This document shows, in pieces, positions 1 to 12,200 of a stretch of DNA of 64,000 nt; the stretch's first letter is position 1; each line of letters opens with the position of its first letter. Under the pieces are notes generated by a model that saw nothing but the letters and a program-made list of their open reading frames with translations, was not told the origin of the DNA and did no database searches. The translations under genes were made by a program, and so were the position numbers. This stretch comes from Colius striatus (Eukaryota; Chordata; Aves; Coliiformes; Coliidae). The DNA lies in the NCBI RefSeq assembly GCF_028858725.1, contig NC_084790.1, positions 6,392,001 to 6,456,000 on the forward strand, written 5' to 3'.

Positions 1-921
1 GCCTGTTGTGAAGGAGAAATGAAAACACGTAAACAAACAAGATAGTAACTTACCTCAGAAGATCTTCAAGTCCTTTGACTAGTGGTTAGACATAGTCATT
101 GACCACTTATTTTTAAAGCAACAATGACTGAGAGAATGTATCGACTGAAATGGATCAAAATGCTTTCTGCTTGCCTGTGAAATAAATCAGTGCTCTTCGT
201 GCAGGGCACAGTCGGATCCCAGGTACCCTGTTTCCAGAAGGAACATCGGGATTATGGCATGTCAGTGCGTGATGATGTACCCATGCATCAGTAACCCTCA
301 GGGCGCAACAGGTGTTTAAGAGTAAACATTTTATTTTAGATTTTCGGATTAGATGCACAGGATTAACTATGAGCTTCAACAAGTCTCCAGTTCTACTGGT
401 TTAAAGTTGTTAGAACATAGTGCATCTGGGAACTGTTTCTCCATTGTGGAATCACTTTCCATCTTGCGTTCCCCAACTGGAACAGCACTGTCCTTTTCCA
501 TGGGAAGGAATTTCCTTGCCAATGAGCTTTGCTATTTTAACTTCACCTTATTTACTGTTTAATCAAGATGAAAGATCTACCTTAAAGCTCTCCTGCCTGT
601 CCCAGAACAGCTGTAGATGCAAGAGTCAGAAACACTCTGTGCAGCATCTACAAGAAGCAAAACTGAATTCCTGACAGTTTTTCCTTGATCCCATTGGCTT
701 TATGTTCAAGGGGAAAAGTAATTTCCAGCATTGTATTTCTGAGGTAGAATGTGTCACTCTCAATAAGGTCCTCAAAACATAAACAAAGCTGTTTTCTTTA
801 TGCATATTGATGCTGGTGCCTCTGCTTGAAATTTGGAGTTTGCCTCATGGCTGCACAGCTCCTTAGCATCACAAAATAAACAGAGTTTTCTTGTGCGTTG
901 TCATGCTTGAGGTATTTCCAC
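1..921 (-). other. TRMT10B 3' UTR and downstream flank
   Basis: This stretch lies just downstream of the TRMT10B stop codon on the minus strand, so its right-hand part is probably 3' UTR. A minus-strand AATAAA (TTTATT on the plus strand, about 330-335) is the clearest candidate polyadenylation signal. The short open frames here have no recognisable protein similarity, and I see no RNA gene or mobile element. The 3' end of the transcript is inferred. Confidence 0.35.
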
Positions 922-3900
922 TTATTTCACTGCATCTGGTAGCATGTAGCCTTTTCCAGAAGATACTCCTGCTTTCAAGGCTGCTGGCCAGCTTTGGGTC
1001 TCATAGTAAGTTGATAAGACATCAAAGACTGTCAGGAACAGAGAAAAGTACCAAGCTGTGATACTGTTATCAATGGCAAGCTCTACAATACACACCCCAC
1101 TGGCTACAAAACATCAGGAAATAACAGCTGCTGCCACAGAAGGTTAGCATGGGGTTTGCATCCCCTCTCATTTGAAATCTGATTACCAAGTGTTTTAAGG
1201 CAGCTTATCGAGCACACAACTATTTGATGATGACTTTGGGGAACTCTGGCTAGGAACAGCAGAAGCTGTGTCACCTAAAGCAAGGTGCATCCAGTCACCA
1301 CTTTGACTAACCTGCCTATCTCTGCTGCTGACAGTACTCCTATCGTGGGTCATAGCTACTGTCTGCTCCCATCACTACTTCTCAGATGCTGTGTCTCCAC
1401 ATCAGGGCTCCCCTGGGACACCTGCTGCTCTCTAGCAGCTACGCTTGGTGCTCTGCAAAATCCTCCACTGCTTCCTCTGCCTTGTGCTGACTGAGCAACA
1501 AAGTCCTAATGCCAGAGGCAAGAACTCAGCAGAGCTGGGCTAGGACAGGAGCTCCCCTGTAGTCCCTTGCAGAGAGGTGTTCACATTACAGTGCCACAAG
1601 CTGCTAGTAGAGATGGAGGAGCGTGGGCACATCCACTGGTGTGACACAGAGCCGTCACAGCAGCATGGTGCACAAACACCTCCACCCTATTGTTGTGAGC
1701 CTTGCCTTGATTGAGCCTGACACAGGCCAGACAACTTCTGTCCTCCCTTGCCTTGGACCTTGTATGACTGCTAGCAGCAGCAGCCTCCTCACACTCTTCA
1801 CCGGTGTGTGCAAGGCAGAAGCGATGCCAGCCCTGGCCCTCTGAGAATGGGCTGGTGCAGAGAAGCATTGAAGAACTTGAAAATGGAGGCAGCAGGGATA
1901 AAACCTAGTAAGAGAACCTCTGATCCCAGTGTTTCCCCCTCCACTTTGAAAACCCTGCCTCTCCCCTCCTCCAACCCAGGCAAGTGGCAACGGCTCAGGC
2001 TCTCACCTTGATTAATTGCCAGTGTCTCTGAGTGGTAGTTCTTGGTGTTCACTGTTTTCACCATATACTCACGGATTGGGAGGCGGGCCGTTTGCAAGGA
2101 CTGCTCTTGTGCCCTTTGCAGAGTCAGCTTCTGCAAGGGAAACAAGGACAAGGTGCCCAGTGTGCACAAACCTGCAAGTGTCTAGGATGCACATCATTGC
2201 ATTGTCCCAGGGCATATTTCAGCCCAACTGCTGCAGTCTCTCTCAGCCTGGTGCTGGATCGAGGCAGAACCTTGAGGAAAAACAGATGACGCAACAGTGA
2301 TATCTCAGACTGAGGCAGCAGCAGCACTGTATGGTACCAACAGGATGTCTCTGCTCTTGAGAGAATGGGCCAGACAGCACCTCCAGGTTCTGACAGGCTA
2401 CTACCCACCTTGTGAATACTTTCATCCACCAGGCCTCCGAGGACGTACACTTTACTTGGATCAATATCTTCAAGGACTAGAAATAAGATAAGCATTTGCT
2501 CACCACCATACAACAGTAAAATCTTGCACTACACCACTCTTCAAGCAAGATGCCACTTCATGAGAGAGCTGTAGCCAGAGTCACCCTTCACCCTGGAGCC
2601 TCAGGCTGTGCAGGAGACTAAGGCTTCAGAGGGAGAAGTGCTTGCCTGAACTCGCAGGCAGACCGAAAGGGGCAGCAGTGAAAGCAGAGTGCAAGAGATA
2701 CCACACATGGCTCCCTTTAACCATTATCTGTTCTGAGATGTGGCTCCTCTGTCAGTCTTATCCCAATCCACTCTGCAGATGCCTCCCCACTATTCCTACT
2801 AAAGCCTTCCTCCACCCATGCTAGAGTATTTATCAGAGTAAGGCGCTTGTGTAAAACCAGAAGAGGTATTTACATCCCCGGGAACATCTGTCCAGCTTGA
2901 AATGGAGGAAGAGAAAATAAACACAGCAGCAAATTAATTAAGGGAACACTGTAGCTGCTGCATTATTTCAGAGAAAGATTTGTCATTCAGACTGTAGCCA
3001 AAACTGCCACAGCACCTCCACTTTGCTGCTTGGTACTATTACAAACTGCAGGGGGTCTGCACGTGGGTTTTAAGTCTGATGCAGATCAGCCCTGAGTCAA
3101 AAACCTCATTCCTTGTCAAAACAGATTAAAGAGGAATAGATTTAGCATCAGAATTAAGCAGACAGTATATCTCACCCGAGACAGTGAATGCTTGGAATTG
3201 AGTCACCTGAACAATGAAGTAGTCTCAAACAGAAAAGCTTAATAATCAGCCTTTTTCCTTGGTTCCCCTCTGCCTCAAGCAGGTGAAATATTTACCATTC
3301 TCGGAGTCAGGAGTGAGATAAACAATTGCATCTAAAGGAAACAGGTCCAGGTAACTTTCTGGAGTTGTGTCCATCTGAAAGATTCAAGACAGGCAGAGAA
3401 GCAGCCCATTAGCCCCAAGTCCATCTGCCTGAGCAAAATCCACTCTCAGACACAGAAAGATACTGGACCTGACACTACTGCTTTAGGTGTCTGAACTCCT
3501 ACAGATAAGAGTAGGTTGTTTTTAAATTAGGAAATGTTTCTGTACACGTACTGAGCAATATGTATCTCAAAATCCATTAAATTCACTTCTCACCAAAATC
3601 CCAAGATGTGATTTGAGGAAAGGAGATCAGCAATAATTACCTAATTTTAAATGAGACTAATTCTTGAGGGACTCTGAACCTCCCCTCGCTGTTACCTGGC
3701 ACAGTCCTACATCTGCTGTAGAACATGGCTTAACGTCACTGCCATAACCTGTGTGCGGGGGTCTTGTGCTCAAGTCAGACCAAATTCAGGACAAGGAGGC
3801 GTGATCTGTCCAAAGCCTGACCAAACTTATGTGTCCGCCTGTCTGCAGTACCACAGCTCTCTTTGCAAAAGTAGCACAGGGAAAAGGAATGCCCCTCCTG

Positions 3901-5435
3901 TAGGCAAGAGAGACATGAGCTCTAGCCTGAAGGCCTTTCATATCACACCACCATCTCTTGATTCTCGACTCCTGCCAAATGGCAAGAAGATATGCCCTTA
4001 AGCACTCCCACTGAACTGTGTGCCCACCCCACTCACACCTCTCATCTGAGTCCACCTCAGCCTGTCTTGAGTCAGCGCTGTGGGACAGCACTGTAGTTGC
4101 AGGGTGCTATGAGCTTTAAAAGCACTGTGGTTAGAGATACTTACCAAATAATTGGAGAAGCCATCATTCATACGAAAACACTCCTCATAAATCAACGAGC
4201 CCACCACAAACTCCGTCAGACAGAGCCAAAACGGCTTCTCAGCCCGCCTGTTCGCCCCGTAGAGTCTCCTGATCTGGGAGGCAAGGCGGCTCGTTTCCTT
4301 CCAACAAAGAACAAGTACAGTCACCCGCAAGTCTAGAGGCAGAGGATAACACAGCTCCACGCAGGACCTGCTTACACCCACAAGCCCATGTCACCAGATG
4401 GTTGCTGAGGCTCTGGAAAGGCTGTTCCTGGGGAGCACAGCTCAGCTGCCTCTGGGTGTGTAGACCAGACAGCCATGACCAGGCCCAGGGGTGGAGGGAC
4501 AGGCAGAGATGGGAGCGCCCAGCATCCTGCTCAGAGGGTGAGCTCAGGAAGGCTGCTATGTACTCGCTCACTCGTCCTGGCTATAGCTAGGCTGGAGGGT
4601 TCTTCATTCTCCCAGCACAGGCACAACAAACTGGTGACCTGCCCCAGCCACCTCCTCTCTCGGGACGCTTTCCAGACCAGAAGTAGGGACAGCCATGTCC
4701 AGGCTACAATGGGGCATATCCCCAGATCTCTGGGAACTTTCTGAACCCTAGAGAGGGGATGTGCCGGCGGGCAGCATCACTGGGCAGCGTCAGCAGGCAG
4801 CGCCGGAGCTGCCCGGCACGGCCTGCAAGGGCCTCGTACCTTCTGTGTCATGCGGTCAGCCATGCCGAGGTCCACGCAGAGCCGGGGCCCCGACGCGCGG
4901 GCCTCCAGAAGCCGTTCCTTCGCGAGGGCGGCTGGGACCCTCCCGCCGTCGCGGCCGGCAGCGCCTGTAAGACTGAGCTGAGAGAGGGCGGGCTCGGCCC
5001 CGCCGGGCCTCCGCTCCCCGGCCAGGGCAGCGCCGCCGGGAACGCGCCGCATCGCCCCTCACCTGCCCGCCGGGCCCTGCACCGCTCCCGCTCCTGCCGC
5101 CGCTTGCTCTTCTTGGCCGCCAGCACCCGCTCCCAGCGCCTCCGCTTCCGCAGCGCGTTCCTCTGCGGCAGCAGCGCGGCCTCAGCCCTGCGGCCTCAGC
5201 CCTGCGGGCCTCACGCCGCGCAGCCCGCGGGGCGCACCCGCTGCACCCGCCCCGGCCCGGCCGCCTCCCGCCCCGCAACACCTACCGAGCACTGCGCCGC
5301 GCCGCTCACGCTCTCCGCGCCGGGGCCGACGGCCGAGGGCTCGATCCGCAGCAGACGCAGAGCCTCGAGAGCCACGGCCGCCTCCCCCTCCGGGTCCGCC
5401 GCCAAGCAGCCGCCATCCGCGCCGCCGCCCGCCAT
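922..5435 (-). CDS. TRMT10B: TRMT10B, tRNA (N1-purine) position-9 methyltransferase, 8 coding exons
   Basis: This is the SPOUT-family enzyme that uses S-adenosylmethionine to methylate N1 of the purine at tRNA position 9; the family's B paralogue is known for m1A9 on tRNA-Asp. Coding exons on the minus strand are 5435-5286, 5162-5063, 4964-4840, 4297-4145, 3374-3296, 2476-2409, 2130-2007 and 1028-922. All junctions are GT-AG, phases agree and they sum to 906 bp (301 residues; human is about 316). Visible signatures are a basic AAKKSKRRQERER stretch after the first exon, GPRLCVDL, SQIRRLYGAN, PFWLCLTEF, YEECFRMNDGF, the cofactor-pocket GGLVDES, ARLPIREYM, KNYHSETLAINQ and the C-terminal SSGKGY. 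The start is the first ATG in frame in the CpG-island exon. The first two introns are only 123 and 98 bp. Head-to-head with the gene at 5977. No defect is seen. Confidence 0.96.
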
Positions 5436-6250
5436 CCGCGCCGCTTCCCCCCTCCGGGGCGGGGCCTGGCGCGGAAGAGGCCGGGCGGGTGTCCCCGGAG
5501 CGGCGCTTGGGCCGCGGGAGCGGGGCCGCGGGGCGCTGCCGGCGCTGGTTCGCGCGGGGGGCCTCGGGAGCGCGGGCCGGCCCTGGGCGCGGCCGGCGGG
5601 GACCCGTGGAGCGGGAGGGCGGGGACAGAACAGACGCCGCACCGCGAGCCCAAGAGCCGGCGGCGGCGGCGCACGGGCGCCTCGCCGGGGAGGCAGTGCA
5701 GAGGGGCGGCCGTCACGCTTCTCCGCGGCCCCTCCGCAGGGCGCACGCACACCCACCGGCGCTCCAGCGCTCCCCGGCTCTCAGGGAGACCCGTGGGCCG
5801 CTGCGACCGGCGGCGTGAGGGGGCCGTGCCGGGGGAGGGCGGGCCAGGCTGGGCCGCGCCCCGCCCCGCCCCGTCCCGTCCCGTCCCGTCCCGTCCCGTC
5901 CCGTCCCGTCCGTCCCGTCCCGTCCCGTCCCGTCCGTCCCGGCCCTGCACGGCGGCTGGCGCGCGGAGGACGGGCCATGAGCGGGTCCCTGCTCCGCGGC
6001 CTGCAGCTGTGCGCGGCCCGCCCGCCCGTGAGTAGCGGTTCGGCCCGGGGCCGCGGGGACGTGGGGAGGGAGACGCGGGCGCTCCAGGTGGGAGCATCCT
6101 GCGGGGCCGGCGCAGGGCACGGCGGCAGAGCCGCCCCAGCACGGTGCAGGCAGCTCGGGCCCGGGGCGGCGATCACCCTCTCGGCGGCCCGCGGACAGCC
6201 GCCGAGCCGCGGCCCCGAGCGTCGCGGTGCCCGCTGAAGGGCTCGCCCCC
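4760..6250. promoter_or_regulatory. CpG island, bidirectional promoter of TRMT10B and the AhpD-like gene
   Basis: Base composition turns sharply to C+G with dense CpG between about 4760 and 6250. The two start codons, 5435 on the minus strand and 5977 on the plus strand, are about 540 bp apart and diverge, with no other gene between them. GC-box-like GGGCGG sequences occur on both strands and no TATA box is evident. A shared bidirectional promoter is inferred from the geometry. Confidence 0.8.
5869..5940 (+). repeat. (CCCGT)n pentanucleotide microsatellite
   Basis: About fourteen units of CCGTC/CCCGT run head to tail, with two places where one base is missing from a unit. The array ends about 36 bp before the ATG of the AhpD-like gene, so it is probably in its 5' UTR or core promoter. 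The same pentamer in the same transcriptional sense is found at the SLC25A51 promoter (45236-45292). Confidence 0.93.
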
Positions 6251-9200
6251 GGCGGGGTCCGTCCGAAGCTTCCACGGGAGGAGCATCGGGTGGCATCGCC
6301 CACCTGTTGACCGTTACTCCGTTTTCACTTGGGGCGTCGCAAACGGACAGTAAATCCGTGCTGCGCTTCACACTCTCCCTTCGTGAAGCTGCTGCCCCGT
6401 GTCTTCCTCCCACCCTGAACACTTTTTCTTCCGCCAGACCTTTGCATTGATGTTTGCAGGTTTGCTCTGGTTTTGAACCCAGCGCACAGCTGAGCTTTAT
6501 GTGATGGGAATCCTTGCTTTCAGTGGCCTTAAACCTACCTGTTGCACCCCAGTGTCTTTTGGCACTTATCCTCAGAAGTTTAATTTCTGAGGTGGTTTTC
6601 ATGTCTATCCTTGCTTCAGTGTTTTCCTCATAGTGTTCATAGGTGGTACAGGGATGTTCATATACAGCTGTTTGAGCATCTTCCTTCCTCATAGCAGCAA
6701 GGTGAGGTGTCTCTGCCCTGCTTATCGTTATTACTCGTTTGTGCCACAAGAGCATGCTGACATTTCAGGCCAGAACTCAAGTACATGCCCAGCAAATGTC
6801 AAGGATGCATGATCCAAAAAGTTTAGTTTTTCACCCTGAAGTTGTGGGGTACACCATGTGGTGGTGGGGTGACTTGGGATCATGCAATATTTGTGGGAAC
6901 GTTTGGAACTGCTGTGGTGCATGCCTGGGAACTGGGAAGACACGCGAGGCACCCTCTGAGCAGAGTGTTGAGGCACCCAGGCTCTGCTCCCACATCTACC
7001 TGCACTGACTGCTCAGCATCAACTGATTCCACTCTCCATCCCAGCTCACCCAATCTGTAAGGTGCAGTTGCTTTCCTAAAGCCCTTTGTGGCACAGCTGA
7101 AGAGCTAACAAGGCCTGTAGCTTAGACACTGCAAGACCACAACTGCTTCTTACAGTAATGGAGCTTTATGAAGGATGATACAGTCTTATAAATACCCAAC
7201 TCTTTCCAGTGGTTCTGGCGTAACAATGCTGTTTGCTTCAGTCCTCCAGAAGGCCTGATTTTGGTGCTTCTGATTTTTCTGCCTGAGGGAAGGTGGCTTT
7301 GCCTGATGAAAGGCTGATTGCCATGAAAAAGAAAGCCCCCAAAGGCCTTAAATTTATTCTTCATACTCGTTTGTCAAAGGAGATCCATCAGGGCCACCGC
7401 TGGTTGTCCATGTGATGTTGCTGTGTGCAGATTGGCAGGAAACACCTTTTAAACTTGGGAGATGACATAAGTTCAGAGTTGGTGCAAATGGGCTGGTCTG
7501 TGGCTGGTGAGGGAGGATGGCAAGGAGCTGCAGTCCTGTAGCTGAGTTGCACAGGAAGCAGATAAGGGGAGGAGATGCTTGCTGATGACTGCCCAGCAGC
7601 TTAAGACTACAGGCAGGAGCAAGACTTGGATTTTCTTTCCCAGAGCACTGACTGACTGCTACTGGAGCAGTGAGTGGCTTACAGTGACAGAAGTGCCTCT
7701 GAGTCCTGCCAGAAAAGCAGAGTAGCTAAGGAAAAGTCCTCCCTCCCCAGGCAGCTGAGATGATACCTATCCTTCTAAATAACAAATCTTCCTCTCTCCT
7801 TTCTCCCCAGCTTCGGCCTCTCCTAGCCTCAGGGGGACTCCATAGGTGTCCCCGGGTGGCATACAGCAGCAAGGATGAGAGCACTGCCAGGCCTGTTGGG
7901 CGCTACCCTGTACCCAATAAGAAGGACATGCCATATGACATCGTGGAGCTCATGGAAGAGGTGGAAATGAAGGTAAGAGAGGTCTGCAGCAAGAGTCTGT
8001 CAGTGAAAATGATCCAAAGTCCAAGGAGGTCATACCCCCTAAAAGAGCCGTTCTAGTCCAGTTAGGTCTAACACAAACCTGCTAGGAGACTGAGGTGAGC
8101 AGTACTTTTCACAAAGCCTCTGCAGGGTACCGAAAGGGGATTTTACTGGAAATCCTGCATTGTGCTGACAGCATTGTAAGGCTGCCTCGTTCCATGGGAC
8201 TAATGGATTGTTTCAGGTGGTGTGTCATGCAATGGGTTAGCTGAGGCACTGTTTTCCCGTGTTTACCTGAGACACTAGTAGGAGCATTTCTAACACTTGT
8301 AACAGAGAAAAAAACAGGGGAGGAGCTGTTTTGATGGCAGCATTAAAAGACCCAGGGGATATTTCTGCTTTTGAGTTTTGACTTTTTTTCCCCAAAGCCA
8401 AGTGGGCCGCACAACAGGCCAACAGTAAGCGTAATGCAGAACTGTGTACAAGGGGGAAAAAAGGAGACTGGACAACAGTTTCCTCCCCTGCTGTTGCAGA
8501 GAAGGAATGGTCCATAGTCTTTCCTGACAGCTAAAACAGTCCCATCAGTCACAGCTCTGTGAAAACTCTCTTCTGAGAGCTTCCTGTGGGGCAAGTGCTA
8601 GTCACTCCCTCTCTGTCCTTCCTGCTGGCCTGTTGGATCAGTTCTCTGCTACTGTTGCAGCAGCCACAGTGAGTTTTGTGCAATAAGGAAAGGAGTCAGC
8701 ATATCCAAGAGTAAATATGATATACAGAAAATGAGTCAGCTCAGATTTCACATGCTGTGACGCTAACCGCTGCTGTGTCACTGCACTGAACGGGTCAGCA
8801 AAGACCTAGGTATGGAATACAGTCAACATGGCAGACCTGGATATTGAAACTGTGCTGCCAGTCTCTGTTGACAGAGGTTTATAAGTAAACTAATAGGTTG
8901 TGGACAGAGATGGGAGAGCTTCCCCTTGTTTGACTAACTAAACAGAAAGATCAGAGGGGAGGGAGGTACAGGCAACTGTGCAGCAATGGAGGGAGGTTGC
9001 CAGAGGAGTCAGTGACACTTGGGCTACTCTTCTTTTCCAAAAACACCCTAAAAAACAGCACCAGGTAAGCTGTTTGAGCCTGCAGTTACCACAGTCACAG
9101 TGAACCCAGCCTGGTTAGAACTGCTGAGGGCAGCCAGGCACTGAGACTAATCCCCTGTGGGTAAATGCTGACTGCTGTGACCTGGGTGCTGGTGGACACT

Positions 9201-12200
9201 ACATCGGCTGATCCGGCACATGAAGGGCTGTAGGGAGTTCTCTGGGAAAGGCAGCCCCACATGCCATCACAGAGGTGGACTGACTGGGCATTGTCTGTTA
9301 TCATGGGCAGAACAGAGAGAGAAGTAGAGCCAGTGCTGTTGTGCTTACATGTACATCCACTGTTGGCACCTCAGACAGCATGCTGCTCCAACTGGGACAG
9401 CCCTGTTTTATTTCCTAGAAGCTGAGAGGGAACAGAGAGTTACAGAAGGTGTAGGATGGTCAAATGAGGATAGCAGCTTTCATGCAGGAGACCAAGTAGA
9501 GAGAGCCTCTCTTTTGGAAGGGGGAAGGAGCAAGGAGCTCACCGATGTGACTGGGGTCATTACTGCTGTGACTGAAGTAAGCAGGATAGCCAGTCATGCT
9601 ATGAAGCTGCAGCAACACCTAATGAAGACCCACAGGATTACATATTCGGTCATATGTGTAATTGGGCTCACAGCACAAGAGAATAGGTCTGCAGAAATTC
9701 CCCAGCACTGCTGTGCTAAGAATTGTTTCTAAGCCTAGTGCATTAATGTCACTGTGTGTGCTCTGTATGAAGATATAGCTCTTGACTTTTCTTTTTCCCT
9801 GAACAGGCTGGATTTCTGCCCAATGTGTTCAAAGCCATGTGTCACCGACCTGCTGAATTCAGAGCTTTTTTTGCTTATTACAACGCCATTATGAACAAAG
9901 ACACCGGTAAACCATATAACCACCTCAAAATGGCTTTTCCCTTTGTAGATGAGCAAAGTTGCTAGAAACGGCCTTTCTGACATTCTCACTGAGCCTTTTC
10001 CTAGCCCATAATAACATCTATCAGAGGCTGGAACTACCCAGCTGCTTCTGACTTTGCTGTATTGTATACAGCTTCATACTCTTCATACTCTTTAGCTTGT
10101 GGTTAAAAAGCAGCTCTCAAGCCAAGCACTGTTATCTCACTGCACTGTGCTCTCTGTTGCGATGAAGAGAGGATGGGCTGGTGCCTAAGGGAAGATGAGC
10201 CAGGAGCCAAGTGTGCTGGAAGGGTGCAGGAAGAAGCAGTGGTTTCATGGGCAAAAGAGAAAAAAAAAATCCACTCAGAGTTTGTAAAATAAGCTGGTGT
10301 GTGTAAACTGCCTCTGCTGCTTAAGGGAGATGAGAGGCTCAGAGGAGTGTCTTGGCAAGAGCAAGGAGTACAGCCTTATGCCGCTGTACATGCAGTCCCT
10401 GTGAAGCTTTCTGCTCTGGCTGTGTGTCGTGGTTTAGGCCCATCAGGGAACAAAGACCACGATTAGCCTCAAGTACCAAAGAGGCTGAGAATTGCTCGAG
10501 GGCAGGGAGGGCTTAATTGCTGCTTAAGGTCCAGGACAAAACAGACCAGGCTTCTCGGTTTGGGGAAGAAAACAGAAAATAATTTAATGCAACATCAACT
10601 AAAACATACCCCCCAAAAAAAAACCCACCAAAACATAACCAAAACGAAACAACACAGAGTAATACATCAATGGAAAGTCCAACCAGCCTTTTTAAGAACA
10701 CCTTCTTGCCACACCTCCCCTCTTCCCGGGCTCAGAGCCCTGATCTCGAGGTTTTTACCTTGCCCCCCCCTGAACGGTTCGGGGGGGCAGGCAGTGGGGG
10801 TCTCAGTCAGTCTGCTCCCAATAGCTTCTGCCGTCTGTCCCTCCTCAGGACGGGTGAACTCCACACCAGTCCTCCCTGCAAGTCCGTGGGGTAACTCACA
10901 CACACAGCAGCCCTGCATGGGCTGCTCCGACGCGCACTTATTCCAAAGGCAGCAGCTCCTCTCTGCCTCTCGTGTGGGGCTGCTCTGCGGCGTGCAGGCT
11001 CTCCAGCACGGCCTGGGCCATGGCCGTCTCCCCACACAGTCCCTCGCCCGTCCGGGCTCACTCACATGGAGCTGCTGGTGGCTCTCAGTCCTGCCACGGA
11101 TCTCCACAGGTTTCAGGGGCACAGCTTGCATTCTCGCCACGGCTTGCAGAAGGGTCTCCAGTCTACTGCTCCTCCTTCCTTCCTCCTCTGGCTGAAGGGT
11201 CCGCGTGGTCGCCTCCATCTTGTATCACTCTTACACCTCCTGACCCGCATTCCAAATTCCCGTCCCCTAAATAGTGCTGGCAGAGGCGCCAGATTGGCCC
11301 AGGCGGGTCGGAGGTGGGTGTGAACCCAGGAGCCGGGGGAGGGTCCGCAAACTCTTTACTGGGTCTTCACTGCAACCCGCTCCCCCTGTTACTAAGCCAA
11401 AAGCTGCTCCTTGCTAAACCAGAACACTGTGCTACTGGAGTGAAGCCATACCCCTTCAGAGCTGTATGAGAGTCTATTTTCATAGACTCATTCCCACGCT
11501 TCCTTTTTGTCTGACTCCAAGAGTAGACTGTTTAGGATCCTCTCCTGTAGCATCATGGCATTGCCATTTCCCAGCACTGAACCTCATAGCAAGAAGGCCT
11601 GTTCTGACTCCTCTTTACCCAGGAGGTTTTGATAGTGTCTCTCATGCTCTTAGAAGACATTATTTTGACAGACATGTTTTCAAAGTCTGGTAGAACAGTC
11701 AGGAGAAGGAGTGACCCTGACCTTCCCTATGAAGTGTAGTTTTGAAAAAAGCCTGCTGCTGGTTATCTCAAAGAAGGCCTGAGTGCTGACATGCAGCCGT
11801 TAAGTTCCTCAGATCCTGTGCAGTCCTGTTTGGAGCTGTTTGTGGTAATGACTAGGACTGATTCCCAGTATAACAAAGCACAGCTGCCTTTTCAACAGCT
11901 TCTTTAGAGCAGTCACAGGGCTATGCACTGTAGAAGTTGTGGTTTGTCTGTCTAGGTCACTAGATGTTCCTAAAGTTCCAGTCCTAAGATGCTTCATTGC
12001 TCCTTTTCATTTTTTATTTCACTCTGCCTTCATAAGCTGACAATGATGTTTACTTGCTGAAACCTGCTTAGCAGGTTTTAGAACACTGCACTTTTCTGTA
12101 TAAGCAGTGACAGAGCATCAGGATGGAGAGACAACACTGTCCCTAGCCATTGGCCTGTGAGACATACATGGAGAAGTACCAACCAAGCTTCCTACTCGGT

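Noticed and set aside
4759-6237. A 492-codon plus-strand open frame across the TRMT10B/AhpD-like island
   Set aside because: It runs antisense through verified TRMT10B exons in CpG-rich DNA; no similarity and no splice logic.
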